The notes below the pieces were generated by a model that saw only the letters and a list, made by a program, of their open reading frames with translations, did not search any database and had not been told where the DNA came from. Shown in pieces: positions 42,310 through 51,466 of a stretch of DNA of 64,000 bases (the stretch's first letter is position 1; every line of letters starts with the position of its first letter). The position numbers and the translations under genes are program-made. The stretch comes from Arhodomonas sp052060015 (GTDB lineage: Bacteria; Pseudomonadota; Gammaproteobacteria; Nitrococcales; Nitrococcaceae): assembly GCF_052060015.1 (NCBI RefSeq), contig NZ_JBPODZ010000001.1:372001-436000 (forward strand), given 5' to 3'.

Positions 42310-42939
42310 TCAGTCGGAGCTGGCGGCGGCCAGGGCCGCGGCGAGGGCGCCGAGCAGGGCGCAGCCCGCGGTTTCCGCGCCGGGGGCATAGGCGACGATG
42401 CCGTCGCGGTGTCCCCCCATGGCGAACAGGCCGCTGCTGCCTTCCCGTGCTACCACCTGCGTTACCGCCCGGGCCATCTCGGGGGTACCGTAGGGGACTT
42501 CCGCGGGGGTGGCGGCGATCCCCAGCTCGGAATGGCGTCCCCATATCTCGGGGGAATGGACATGGAAGACCCAGGCGACGGCGGCATCCGCGGCATAGAC
42601 GGCACCGTGGGTGAGTGACTCCGAGGAGGGGCGGACCGGTCCCAGCGAGCGCACCGCGTTCTGGCCTGCGTCCCAATGGGTCACGCGGGTGTAGCCATCG
42701 GGCCCAAGGATCGACCACCCGCCGGTCTGGGTACCGCTCACCAGGAAGCCATCGCCGTCCGGCAATCGGCGGCTGACATTGCCGAATCCGAGTCCCCCGT
42801 AGCGCTTCGGATCCTGCCCGAGCAGGGCCAATCGGTGCAGGATCTGGCGCCAGGCGTCGAGACCCGCTACGAGGCCCCGCGCGGGCGCAGGCCCGTGCCG
42901 GTGGCGAAGCTCGAACTTGATGACGCCTTCCTGCTCCAT
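42310..42939 (-). CDS. Class II aldolase/adducin-family protein
   Basis: 209 residues from ATG 42939 (MEQEGVIKFELRHRHG). It shows the class II aldolase fold: GNVSRRLPDGDGFLVSGTQT, SSESLTHGAVYAADAAVAWV and VFHVHSPEIWGRHSEL (candidate metal His pair), then LFAMGGHRDGIVAYA. Members include fuculose-phosphate aldolase and MtnB dehydratase; the substrate here is unassigned. It is 24 bases upstream of the double uvrA on the same strand and diverges from pldA. Confidence 0.8.
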   Translation of the reverse strand: MEQEGVIKFELRHRHGPAPARGLVAGLDAWRQILHRLALLGQDPKRYGGLGFGNVSRRLPDGDGFLVSGTQTGGWSILGPDGYTRVTHWDAGQNAVRSLGPVRPSSESLTHGAVYAADAAVAWVFHVHSPEIWGRHSELGIAATPAEVPYGTPEMARAVTQVVAREGSSGLFAMGGHRDGIVAYAPGAETAGCALLGALAAALAAASSD

Positions 42940-43066
42940 CCCGTGCGTTCCCGGTGTGATCGGTATCGGGGCCTGCAAGCGTAACCGATCGCGGAGCCCC
43001 CCTGCATGCCGGCGGGGTTGCCTGCCCTTCCCGGCGTCGGCGGCATTGGCCATAATTCGAGACTCC

Positions 43067-44176
43067 ATGCCGGCCAGCGAGATGGGGGCCTTGCCTGTGC
43101 ACCATTGCGGGTTGCGACCGTACCTTGCCGGTATCGTCTGTGCTGGTCTCCTTGGTGGTCCGGCGGGGGCGATAGGCGCGGACGATACCGGGTCCGCGGG
43201 ACGGGGGCTACCGGATGAGCGGCTGCAGGGTTGTATGGAGCTGGAGGATCCCCAGGATCGCCTGACCTGTTACGACACGACCCTGGGGCGCACCCCCACC
43301 GGACGGTCTGCCGATGAGCTGTTGCCGGGGGAACGCGCGGGCGGCGAGGCGGAACTGCAGGCGGAGGCCGAGCGCCCGGAGCCCTCGGCCCTGGCACGTC
43401 GCTGGGAGCTGGTGGCGCAGAGCGATCGCGGCCCCTTCGTCATCACCCCTTACCGACCCACCTACATCCTTCCGCTTTCCTATCAGTTCTCCCCGGACCG
43501 GCGGGGCATTATTGAGAGGGACTCCGGGGGCGGGGATAACGTGGAGCTCAAGTATCAGATCAGCCTCAAGGCTAAGGTCTGGCCGGATCTGTTCTCACGC
43601 CGGGGTGATCTGTGGTTGGCGTACACGCAGCAGTCCTACTGGCAGGCCTACGACGGTGGCGCCTCGCGGCCGTTTCGTGAGACCAACTATGAGCCGGAGC
43701 TGATCTATTCCTACCGTACCGACTTCGATCTATTCGGCCTGTATGGCCGCGTGGTCACCCTCGGGCTCAGTCACATGTCCAATGGTCGCAGCGACCCCCT
43801 GTCGCGGAGCTGGAACCGGCTCACGACCGGGGTGTTGTTCGATAATGGTGACCTGGCGGTCTCCGCCCGGGGCTGGTGGCGGATCCCCGAGGCGGCCTCC
43901 GAGGACGACAATCCGGATATCGTCGACTATTACGGCCACGGGGAGCTGCGCGGCCACTACCGCGACGGCCCGAACACGTACACGGTCACGCTGCGCAGCA
44001 ATCTCGGTATTGATGCCCCGTTGCGGGGGGCCGTACAGCTCGATTACACGCGGCCCATCGGGGGAGGCCTGAAGGGCTACTTGCAGCTGTTCCATGGCTA
44101 CGGCGAGAGCCTGATCGGCTATGATCACGAGGCCACTCGGCTGAGCCTGGGCGTGATGGTCATTGACTGGTTGTAG
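43067..44176 (+). CDS. pldA: Outer-membrane phospholipase A (PldA)
   Basis: Calcium-dependent, dimeric beta-barrel phospholipase that clears phospholipid from the outer leaflet. It has 369 residues from ATG 43067 (or 363 from ATG 43082). The N-terminus has a signal-like segment (YLAGIVCAGLLGGPAGAIGA). A Cys-x-n-RLTCYD segment comes next (CMELEDPQDRLTCYD), then the barrel. The catalytic His-Ser pair is in LGLSHMSNGRSDPLSRSWNR, matching the OMPLA active site. It ends with an aromatic-adjacent strand (GVMVIDWL). Confidence 0.93.
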   Translation: MPASEMGALPVHHCGLRPYLAGIVCAGLLGGPAGAIGADDTGSAGRGLPDERLQGCMELEDPQDRLTCYDTTLGRTPTGRSADELLPGERAGGEAELQAEAERPEPSALARRWELVAQSDRGPFVITPYRPTYILPLSYQFSPDRRGIIERDSGGGDNVELKYQISLKAKVWPDLFSRRGDLWLAYTQQSYWQAYDGGASRPFRETNYEPELIYSYRTDFDLFGLYGRVVTLGLSHMSNGRSDPLSRSWNRLTTGVLFDNGDLAVSARGWWRIPEAASEDDNPDIVDYYGHGELRGHYRDGPNTYTVTLRSNLGIDAPLRGAVQLDYTRPIGGGLKGYLQLFHGYGESLIGYDHEATRLSLGVMVIDWL

Positions 44177-44179
44177 GGG

Positions 44180-44797
44180 TCATTGTGCGCTGGTCTCGCG
44201 ACCGGCCAGGCGCAGGACCTCCGGCATGTGCCAGCCCGCCCACCAGATCACCGGGATTACGGGCGGCAAGATCAGGCTGCCCAACTGATAGCCCAGGGCC
44301 ACGCCCTCACGCCCCAGGCGTGGCAACTCCACTGCCGCGGCGACCTCTGGACCCAGGCGGTGGCCGAGTGTCAGCAGCGCCTCGAAGGTCACGCCCCACG
44401 CCTGGATCGCAAGGACCAGGAAAAAGCCGGTGAGCACGCAGGCGAGCCTCCTCGGCCAGGCGCCACCCTCCGCCGCCAAGGTGAGGGCCGCGATGATGGG
44501 CAGACCATAGCCATACTTCAGGGCGTTGACCGAGAACACCACCTCCGCGGCGCGCCCATCGGTGTCCGCACCTCGGCCCGGGAGCATGGAGGGATCGAAG
44601 CGGGTGACCACATCGATGCTTACACGACTCGCCTCCGCACCGGCCACCGCCGCGGGCTGGAGGGCGGTAAGTAGTGGATCCATAAGCCATCCCAAGGGTA
44701 GCAACAGCAGCGGCGACCCCCAGGCCCAGATGCTGAAGGCAATGACGAGCCACAGCAGGGTACGGACGATGAATGCCTTCGGCTCGAGCTCAGGCAT
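44180..44797 (-). CDS. Exosortase H-associated membrane protein
   Basis: 205 residues with about four membrane segments (residues 8-27, 92-112, 118-140, 170-192) and a lumenal stretch between the first two. It overlaps the end of the exosortase gene by 8 bases, and this gene pair is known from XrtH loci. The biochemical role is unknown. The family name rests on context and overall layout. Confidence 0.75.
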   Translation of the reverse strand: MPELEPKAFIVRTLLWLVIAFSIWAWGSPLLLLPLGWLMDPLLTALQPAAVAGAEASRVSIDVVTRFDPSMLPGRGADTDGRAAEVVFSVNALKYGYGLPIIAALTLAAEGGAWPRRLACVLTGFFLVLAIQAWGVTFEALLTLGHRLGPEVAAAVELPRLGREGVALGYQLGSLILPPVIPVIWWAGWHMPEVLRLAGRETSAQ

Positions 44798-45296
44798 GGG
44801 CAGCGGCCTCCGGTGCCGGCAGCCGCCGCAGCCAGATCAGGAATACCACCAGCGCATCGAGGATGATCAGGGCCTGCCACAGGTAGAGGTGCGCGAACTC
44901 GAAGATCGCTTCGTTCCACTGCAGCAGGTAGAACAGGGTGATGATGCGAACCAGGTTGAGCGCCTGAATTGCCACGAAGCCGGCGCCGAGGCCGAGGAGG
45001 CGGTAACGCCAGGGCGCTGGGAATGCCATGACCGCCGCGAACAGCGCGATCATGGCCTCTACGCCGTTGCAGCCCGGCTGGATCGCCACGGCGGCGCCAT
45101 TGCCGCTGTGCCGCAGGATGACGCCCTGAGCGATGACATTGCCGTCGAAGAGCTGCACGAGCCAGGCGGAAACATGGGCCACGCCGGCGGTGAACGGCCG
45201 AATGACGTGCTCTTGTACCGGCATCAACATCTCGGCGGTGAACAGCGCGACGAGCAGGCCGAGGAAAAGCAGCAGCCGCAGTAACGGGTGTCGCAT
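44790..45296 (-). CDS. xrtH: Exosortase H (XrtH)
   Basis: Membrane cysteine transpeptidase-like enzyme thought to process proteins with a C-terminal sorting signal; the XrtH type pairs with IPTLxxWG-CTERM tails. It has 168 residues from ATG 45296 (MRHPLLRLLLFLGLL). The proposed active residues are present: Cys in IQPGCNGVEAMIALFAA, Arg in ALNLVRIITLFYLL and His in IFEFAHLYLWQALII. No protein with such a tail is encoded in this window. It is followed by its associated membrane protein. Confidence 0.88.
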   Translation of the reverse strand: MRHPLLRLLLFLGLLVALFTAEMLMPVQEHVIRPFTAGVAHVSAWLVQLFDGNVIAQGVILRHSGNGAAVAIQPGCNGVEAMIALFAAVMAFPAPWRYRLLGLGAGFVAIQALNLVRIITLFYLLQWNEAIFEFAHLYLWQALIILDALVVFLIWLRRLPAPEAAAHA

Positions 45297-45318
45297 GATC
45301 GCCCTCTGGAATCCCGGG

Positions 45319-46974
45319 TCAGCGTAGCTTAGTGGTACGAAGCCCGGCAATCTCCGCTGGTGGCGCGAAGCTGTCGGGCCGGGCGCTGGCCCAGTAGTCG
45401 CGGAACATGGGCGCGTCGGTGTCTCCCTCCAAGAGCTCTCCGGGCATCAGAAACTGGTGGAGGTCGCGGTAGGAGAGGGCCTCGGTACGCGAGATCCGGC
45501 GCAGGACGTGCTCCGGGCCGATCTCGGAGGGGTGGCTGAGGCCGGTGGCGGCGAGCATCTCCGCCAACGAGGTCAGGGTGCTGCGGTGGAAATGATAGAC
45601 CCGGTCCCCCTTGTCGGTGACGTCTAGGTTGGCACCGCGGCGCGGGTCCTGGGTCGCGACCCCCGTTGGACAGCGGTCCGTGTGACAGGACAGGGACTGG
45701 ATACAGCCCAATGAGAACATAAAGCCGCGGGCGGAGTTGCACCAGTCCGCCCCCAGGGCCAGGGTACGGGCGATGTGGAAGGCGGTGGTGATCTTGCCGG
45801 CCGCCGCCACCCGCACCCGTTCCCGCAGCCCCGCGCCCACCAGGGTGTTGTGCACCAGTAGCAGGCCGTCATTGAGGGGCATGCCGAGGCGGTTGATGAA
45901 TTCCAGCGGGGCCGCCCCGGTGCCGCCCTCACCGCCGTCTACCACCACGAAGTCCGGGTGCTCGCCGCTGGCGAGCATGGCCTTGACGATGCCGAACCAC
46001 TCCCACGGTTGGCCGATGGCGAGCTTGATGCCCACTGGCTTGCCGTCGGCGAGTTCGCGGAGCTCGCAAATGAAGTCCATGAGCTCCCGGGGCGTGCGGA
46101 AGGCGGAATGGCTGGCGGGGGAGATGACATCCTGTCCCACCGGGACCTCCCGTGTCTCGGCGATCTCGGCGGTGACCTTGGCAGCGGGGAGGATGCCGCC
46201 ATGGCCGGGCTTGGCACCCTGGGAAAGCTTGATCTCAATCATGCGGACGCTGTCCCGGCGGGCGTGTTCGCGGAAGCGCTCGGCGTTGAAACGGCCATCG
46301 GCATCACGGCAGCCAAAGTAGCCGGAGCCGATCTCCCAGACCAGATCCGCCCCGTGGCTGAGGTGGTAGCGGGAGATGGCCCCCTCGCCGGTGTCGTGAT
46401 AGAAGCCGCCGCGGGCGGCCCCGGCGTTCAGGGCGGTGATCGCGTTGGCGGAGAGGGCGCCGAAGCTCATCGCCGAGACATTCAGCAGGCTGGTGGAATA
46501 CGGCCGCGCCGGGTCTGCGCCCACCGTGACTCGGAAATCCGGGTCGGAGACCGGCGCCGGCCGCAGGGACGGGCTCAACCACTCGTAGCCCTCGGCATAA
46601 ACATCGAGAAGGGTTCCGAAGGGTTTCTTGTCGTGGACCTGCTTGGCGCGCTGGTACACCACCGCCCGCTGCTGCCGCGAGAACGGCCGCTCCTCGGTAT
46701 CGGATTCGATGAAGTACTGGCGGATCTCCGGGCCGATGGATTCCAGGCCATAACGAAGGTGGGCGAGGATCGGGTAGTTACGGCTGACGGTGTGTCGCCG
46801 CTGGAGGATATCCCGGGTCCCCAGGGCGGAGAGGGCGGCGAACACCAAGGCTGCGGGCCAGAGCCACCAGACACCGAGGAGCCATGCGGGTAGAGAGACC
46901 GCGAGGCCAGCAAGGCTGAGAATATAGGCGGCGTAGCGTGCCGGGGGGCAGACGCGGCGCAGGAGGTAGTGCAT
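45319..46974 (-). CDS. FMN-binding glutamate synthase-like protein (GltB domain)
   Basis: 551 residues. Two N-terminal membrane segments (about 15-50) precede the glutamate-synthase central barrel: LLNVSAMSFGALSANAITAL, HDTGEGAISRYHLSHGADLV, VVDGGEGGTGAAPLEFI. The cysteine set CIQSLSCHTDRCPTGVATQD resembles the 3Fe-4S site of glutamate synthase. There is no glutaminase domain. Archaeal-type or membrane-bound GltB-like proteins of this type have no firmly assigned substrate. It is upstream of xrtH with a 22-base gap and is probably co-transcribed with it. Confidence 0.88.
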   Translation of the reverse strand: MHYLLRRVCPPARYAAYILSLAGLAVSLPAWLLGVWWLWPAALVFAALSALGTRDILQRRHTVSRNYPILAHLRYGLESIGPEIRQYFIESDTEERPFSRQQRAVVYQRAKQVHDKKPFGTLLDVYAEGYEWLSPSLRPAPVSDPDFRVTVGADPARPYSTSLLNVSAMSFGALSANAITALNAGAARGGFYHDTGEGAISRYHLSHGADLVWEIGSGYFGCRDADGRFNAERFREHARRDSVRMIEIKLSQGAKPGHGGILPAAKVTAEIAETREVPVGQDVISPASHSAFRTPRELMDFICELRELADGKPVGIKLAIGQPWEWFGIVKAMLASGEHPDFVVVDGGEGGTGAAPLEFINRLGMPLNDGLLLVHNTLVGAGLRERVRVAAAGKITTAFHIARTLALGADWCNSARGFMFSLGCIQSLSCHTDRCPTGVATQDPRRGANLDVTDKGDRVYHFHRSTLTSLAEMLAATGLSHPSEIGPEHVLRRISRTEALSYRDLHQFLMPGELLEGDTDAPMFRDYWASARPDSFAPPAEIAGLRTTKLR

Positions 46975-47070
46975 GCAGGCGGCTCCCGTTTTGCCTTGGG
47001 TGTCGTGTTCGCCGGGGATCTTAGCCGCCGTGCCCTCTCCCGGAAACGGTAAAGGGGAACACTGCCAGGC

Positions 47071-49149
47071 TCACTGTGGCGCCACGGCGAGCAGCATGGC
47101 GACGGCCCGGCGCAGGCGGTCGGTGACTTGGCGACGTCCGGACGCCGAGGCCTCCGCGGCGAGCGTGGCCCAGCCTTGATGCTGGAGGAAGCGGCCGATG
47201 AGCAGCGCACGGTCCGTGGGGGACAAGGCCTCGGGCAGACCCCCGGCGCCGGCGGAGAGCAGGAGCCGTTGGATGGCGGCACCGGCGTCGTCGGCGCCTC
47301 GGTGGCCATGGGCGAAGGCGGCGGCGATAGCCCGGTCCCGGCCGGTGGGGGGCGGGAAGGGGAGTCCCTGGAGTAATGCGGCGACCAACGCCGCCGGCGA
47401 GTCCCGGAGGGGGCCGGCGAGGCGCCAGGGCAGGTCGTTGGCGAAGGCCGTCGTACCGAGGCTGGTGAGCGCACGGCCGGCGGCCGAGCACGGGCGCAGC
47501 ATGAAGGCGGCGCGGGTGCCGCTGGCGGCGTCCCGCCGGTGGCCCACGTGGATGGGATCGAATCCCGCCGAGCGCCAGAAGGCCAGGAGCTCGGGGGTGG
47601 CACCAAAGACCGTGCCGGCGGTGTCCAGGCCATCGGCGGCGGCCGCCTCTGTAATGGCCGTGAGCAGGCGCCGGCCGAGGCCGCGGCGTTGCAGATCCGG
47701 GTGCACGGCAAGGCGGTGGACGCGCCGATGTCGCAGGCGGGTGGCATCCGCCAGGCCGGCATGGGCGGCCAGCGACTGGGGGAGGAGGTGGCCTCGGAGG
47801 CGCCGTTCGCCGTGGAGTATCGCGCCCTGAAGATCCCGCGGCAGCCCGCCCTCTTCCAGCGTCAGTCCCGCGGCGATCGTGTGTCCTGCGCCGTCGACGA
47901 TTCGCCAGATGGCCGCCTCCGGGGCCTCCAGCATGCGCCGCAGGTCCTCCGGGCGTGTCTGGTAGTGCGCGTCGACAAGCAGCCCGAAGAGCTCGCGAAG
48001 CGCCCGCTCGTCGGCGGCCAAGGCCGAGGCACGCACGTGTTCCACCTGTGGTGGGGAATCCGGGGTGGTAACGCCGGTGGCCGGCTCGGCGTCGAGGAGC
48101 AGGGCCTCGAACAGGAATGCCTCCAGGGGATCACCCGTGGCCCATCGGACCGGAGTGGCCAAATGGAGCGCCGTGTATTCCGGGGCGATCCGTTCCAGTG
48201 TCTCCCGGAAACGGAGGCGGAAGCCGCGGCCGGTGCCCTCGTAGCCATGGATGGTGGTGGCGAAGGCCACCCGTTGGTAGCGCTGGAGCAGGGCCTCCAG
48301 GACGGGGCCGGACAGCCCGGCCGCCTCATCCACGAGCAGCAGCTGCGCGTCGTGGTGATGGCGCAGGAGCTCGTCGGCGGGAAGGAAACGCACCGCGGGT
48401 GTGACGTCCGCCCCCGCGTGCCGCAGCAGTGTCGTGGCGGCGGAACGCCGGGGCGCGGTGACGAGTATCGAGGCGTAACCGCTGGCGGCGAGGCGTGCCG
48501 CGGCAATCCCCAACGCAGCGCTCTTGCCCCGTCCGCGGTCCGCGGTGATCACGCACGGGTGCGGCCGAGGCGAGGATGCGACGCCGAGGACCGCCGCTAC
48601 CGCCGCCTCCTGATCCCGGGTGGCGCATTGGGGATCCGCCGCTGGTGCAGTGGGTGGCGGCGGTGGAGGGAGCGGAGGAGGCGCCGCCGGGTGGATCATC
48701 ACGGAGGCGTCTTCACGCAACAGCCGGATCAAGCGGCGGCGGAAGTGCCCGGCGGCATCGACGGGCTCTGCCGGCCAGGACAGCCAGCGTGCCAGCCCCG
48801 GATCCGCGAGAGATGGCCAGTCCGGGAGCGCTGGCACCAGCAGGCAGAGCAACCCGCCCCCTTGGACCGCGCCCGCCGCCGCGGCCAGCGCGTCCAGGTC
48901 CAGTCCTTCGCGGACGTCGATCAGAATGTCGCGGTACTCATGCCCCAATAGGGCCCCGGCGTCGTCCGGCCGGACGCTGCCCACCGGCAGGTCGGTGGCA
49001 CTGGTTACCGCGATCGCCGGGGCCTCGAGGGCTGCCGCTGTAGGTGCGAGTGTTGCCGGCGGGGGAAGGACCACCAGCCGGCGGTATGCGTTATGGGGAT
49101 CCCGGGCCTCGGCAAGGTACGCGCGGAGCCTGCTTGTGGAAGGGACCAT
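47071..49149 (-). CDS. tmcA: tRNA(Met) cytidine acetyltransferase TmcA
   Basis: Forms N4-acetylcytidine at the wobble base of elongator tRNA-Met, using ATP and acetyl-CoA. About 692 residues from ATG 49149 (MVPSTSRLRAYLAEARD). An RNA-helicase domain with Walker A (ITADRGRGKSAALGIA) and LLLVDEAAGLSGPVLEALLQ comes first. A GNAT acetyltransferase domain has HRLAVHPDLQRRGLGRRLL. The C-terminal region is family-specific. An earlier ATG would overlap the upstream LOG gene, so 49149 is preferred, 11 bases after that gene's stop. Confidence 0.94.
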   Translation of the reverse strand: MVPSTSRLRAYLAEARDPHNAYRRLVVLPPPATLAPTAAALEAPAIAVTSATDLPVGSVRPDDAGALLGHEYRDILIDVREGLDLDALAAAAGAVQGGGLLCLLVPALPDWPSLADPGLARWLSWPAEPVDAAGHFRRRLIRLLREDASVMIHPAAPPPLPPPPPPTAPAADPQCATRDQEAAVAAVLGVASSPRPHPCVITADRGRGKSAALGIAAARLAASGYASILVTAPRRSAATTLLRHAGADVTPAVRFLPADELLRHHHDAQLLLVDEAAGLSGPVLEALLQRYQRVAFATTIHGYEGTGRGFRLRFRETLERIAPEYTALHLATPVRWATGDPLEAFLFEALLLDAEPATGVTTPDSPPQVEHVRASALAADERALRELFGLLVDAHYQTRPEDLRRMLEAPEAAIWRIVDGAGHTIAAGLTLEEGGLPRDLQGAILHGERRLRGHLLPQSLAAHAGLADATRLRHRRVHRLAVHPDLQRRGLGRRLLTAITEAAAADGLDTAGTVFGATPELLAFWRSAGFDPIHVGHRRDAASGTRAAFMLRPCSAAGRALTSLGTTAFANDLPWRLAGPLRDSPAALVAALLQGLPFPPPTGRDRAIAAAFAHGHRGADDAGAAIQRLLLSAGAGGLPEALSPTDRALLIGRFLQHQGWATLAAEASASGRRQVTDRLRRAVAMLLAVAPQ

Positions 49150-49160
49150 CGACGCGACGC

Positions 49161-49742
49161 CTAGGTGCTCCGCTCGTCGATCCACTGGGTGACACGTGGT
49201 GGTCGATAGGCGGCGAATCCCTCCAGCAAACCGTCCGGGTCGTCCCCGACCAGTAGCATCTCCCGGTGGGAGCGTGGCAGAAAGCCCGCCGTCACCGCGG
49301 CGTCGAGGAAGCGCACCAGGTGATCGAAATAGCCGGCAACGTTGAGCAGCCCGCAGGGCTTACGGTGGAAGCCGAGCTGTGCCCAGGTGAGGATCTCGAA
49401 GACCTCCTCCAGCGTGCCCAGGCCGCCGGGTAGGGCGATGAATGCGTCCGAGAGCTCGGCCATGCGCGCCTTGCGCTGGTGCATGGAGTCCACTACCTCG
49501 AGGTCGGTGATCTCCCGATGGCCCACCTCCCGTGCGAGCAGGCTCTCGGGGATGACGCCGATGACCTCGCCGCCGGCGTCTAGGGCACCGTCCGCCACCG
49601 CGCCCATCATTCCGACGGCGGCGCCGCCGTATACCACGGTCGCCCGTTGCCGGGCGAGGGCGGCCCCCAGGGCGAAGGCGGCCTCACGGAACTCCGGGTG
49701 GTGGCCGGGGCGCGACCCGCAGTAGACACAGATGCGCTTCAT
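49161..49742 (-). CDS. LOG family protein (Rossmann, TIGR00730-type)
   Basis: 193 residues from ATG 49742 (MKRICVYCGSRPGHHPEF). The nucleotide-binding loop is VVYGGAAVGMMGAVADGAL and the signature is ALPGGLGTLEEVFEILTWAQ (PGGxGT-x-x-E). Related proteins are cytokinin riboside 5'-monophosphate phosphoribohydrolases or pyrimidine-nucleotide nucleosidases. Bacterial members outside plant pathogens probably hydrolyse nucleotides. Upstream of tmcA, apparently one transcript. Confidence 0.9.
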   Translation of the reverse strand: MKRICVYCGSRPGHHPEFREAAFALGAALARQRATVVYGGAAVGMMGAVADGALDAGGEVIGVIPESLLAREVGHREITDLEVVDSMHQRKARMAELSDAFIALPGGLGTLEEVFEILTWAQLGFHRKPCGLLNVAGYFDHLVRFLDAAVTAGFLPRSHREMLLVGDDPDGLLEGFAAYRPPRVTQWIDERST

Positions 49743-49809
49743 TCTCCCTCCAATGGTGTTCCGGGCGCAGCGGCACGCCGGGGACGGCCCGCGTCCACTA
49801 TTACGTAGA

Positions 49810-49825
49810 AGCATATGTTTATGCT
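49810..49825. promoter_or_regulatory. AT-rich inverted repeat upstream of cco
   Basis: AGCATA-TGTT-TATGCT, a perfect 6-bp repeat with a 4-base loop, followed by ATTTTTG. It sits between the LOG and ccoN genes in an AT-rich island. Either a regulator site or a weak terminator for upstream + strand transcription. Confidence 0.35.
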
Positions 49826-49846
49826 ATTTTTGTGGTTGCTCCGGGG

Positions 49847-49861
49847 CGCCACCCGGTGGCG
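49847..49861. promoter_or_regulatory. 15-bp palindrome 11 bases before the FNR box
   Basis: CGCCACC-C-GGTGGCG is a perfect 7-bp repeat around one base. Its regular spacing to the FNR box suggests a second regulator site at the cco promoter, but its regulator is unknown. Confidence 0.35.
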
Positions 49862-49872
49862 ACCTAAGCGAG

Positions 49873-49886
49873 TTGATGCAAATCAA
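49873..49886 (+). promoter_or_regulatory. FNR/ANR box of the cco operon
   Basis: TTGAT-GCAA-ATCAA matches the FNR consensus at every conserved base. Its centre is about 41 bases before the start point predicted from the GATAAT at 49908-49913, the geometry of a class II FNR-activated promoter. cbb3 operons are commonly induced by FNR/ANR at low oxygen. Confidence 0.93.
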
Positions 49887-49907
49887 CAACCCCGGCGGCG
49901 TCTACGC

Positions 49908-49913
49908 GATAAT
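49908..49913 (+). promoter_or_regulatory. -10 element of the cco promoter
   Basis: GATAAT, five of six to consensus, begins 22 bases after the end of the FNR box. This predicts a transcript start near 49920 and a leader of about 100 bases. Confidence 0.7.
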
Positions 49914-50035
49914 GATGCAGCGCTCGGGTAGTTTCGTCGAGCCGCGCAGGACAGGCGAGCCCGCCACTTCGCACGGCGGGGCCAAGCGCGACAACTACTA
50001 ATCCGCAATCCGTACTTGAGATGGAAATCCGATCT

Positions 50036-51454
50036 ATGGACGCGACACCGGCCTACAACGACAAAGTGGTGCGCCAGTTCGCCATCGCGACGGTGGTATG
50101 GGGGGTGGTGGGCATGCTCGTCGGCGTGTTCATCGCGGCCCAGATGTACTGGCCTGCACTGAATTTCGACTTGCCATGGCTGACCTTTAGCCGTTTGCGG
50201 CCCCTGCATACCAATGCCGTGATCTTCGCGTTCGGGGGCAGCGCGTTGATCGGCACCTCCTACTATGTGGTGCAGCGCACCTGTGGCAGGCGATTGTTGT
50301 CGGACGCGCTGACCGCATTCACCTTCTGGGGCTGGCAGGTGGTCATCGTGGCGGCCGCGATCACCCTGCCGCTGGGGATTACCCAGAGCAAGGAGTATGC
50401 GGAGCTCGAGTGGCCCATCGATGTGCTAATCACGTTGGTGTGGGTCGCCTACGCGGTGGTCTTCTTCGGCACCATCCTCAAGCGCCGGGAAAAGCATATC
50501 TACGTGGCCAACTGGTTCTACGGCGCGTTCATCATCACCATCGCGCTGCTCCACGTGGTGAATAATCTGGCCATCCCGGTGTCGCTGACCAAGTCCTACC
50601 CGGTCTACTCCGGTGCGGTGGATGCGATGGTGCAGTGGTGGTACGGGCACAACGCGGTGGGCTTCTTCCTGACCGCGGGCTTTCTCGGGATGATGTACTA
50701 CTTTGTGCCCAAGCAGGCGGGGCGGCCGATCTATTCGTACCGGCTTTCGGTGGTGCACTTCTGGGCCTTGATCTCGGTGTACATGTGGGCCGGCCCCCAC
50801 CATCTGCACTGGACGGCCCTGCCGGAATGGGCCCAGTCGCTGGGTATGGTGTTCTCGCTGATCCTGCTTGCGCCGTCATGGGGCGGCATGATCAACGGGA
50901 TCATGACGTTGTCCGGGGCGTGGCATAAGCTCCGCGATGACCCGATCATCCGCTTCCTCATCGTCTCCCTATCGTTCTACGGCATGTCCACGTTCGAGGG
51001 GCCGATGATGTCCATCAAGACGGTGAACGCGCTGTCCCACTACACCGACTGGACGATCGGCCACGTGCATTCGGGGGCGCTGGGCTGGGTGGCGTTCATC
51101 ACCATCGGATCCATGTATGCGCTGATCCCCAAGCTCTGGGGGCGCGAGCAGATGTATAGCATCAAGGCCATCGGTGCCCATTTCTGGATCGCCACCATCG
51201 GCGTGGTGCTCTACATCGCCTCCATGTGGATCGCGGGCGTCATGCAGGGACTGATGTGGCGGGCGACCAATCCGGACGGCACCCTTACCTACAGCTTCGT
51301 GCAGTCCCTCGAGGCTACCTATCCCTACTATGCGGTGCGTCTGCTCGGCGGCGTGCTGTTCCTTACCGGCATGCTGATCATGGCCTGGAACGTGTGGATG
51401 ACCGTTCGCCCGCACGAGCGTGCAGCGACACGCCCGGCACCGGAAACCGCTTGA
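50036..51454 (+). CDS. ccoN: cbb3 cytochrome c oxidase subunit I (CcoN)
   Basis: Catalytic haem-copper subunit that reduces O2 with high affinity. About 472 residues, twelve membrane segments. The low-spin haem and CuB histidines lie in LRPLHTNAVIFAFGGSAL, WYGHNAVGFFLTAGFLGMMY, WAGPHHLHWTALPEW and DWTIGHVHSGALGWVAF. ATG 50036 (MDATPAYNDKVVRQF) fits known CcoN N-termini; ATG 50021 adds five residues but has no spaced ribosome site. First gene of the operon, behind the FNR promoter. Confidence 0.97.
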   Translation: MDATPAYNDKVVRQFAIATVVWGVVGMLVGVFIAAQMYWPALNFDLPWLTFSRLRPLHTNAVIFAFGGSALIGTSYYVVQRTCGRRLLSDALTAFTFWGWQVVIVAAAITLPLGITQSKEYAELEWPIDVLITLVWVAYAVVFFGTILKRREKHIYVANWFYGAFIITIALLHVVNNLAIPVSLTKSYPVYSGAVDAMVQWWYGHNAVGFFLTAGFLGMMYYFVPKQAGRPIYSYRLSVVHFWALISVYMWAGPHHLHWTALPEWAQSLGMVFSLILLAPSWGGMINGIMTLSGAWHKLRDDPIIRFLIVSLSFYGMSTFEGPMMSIKTVNALSHYTDWTIGHVHSGALGWVAFITIGSMYALIPKLWGREQMYSIKAIGAHFWIATIGVVLYIASMWIAGVMQGLMWRATNPDGTLTYSFVQSLEATYPYYAVRLLGGVLFLTGMLIMAWNVWMTVRPHERAATRPAPETA

Positions 51455-51466
51455 GGAGCACCATCG

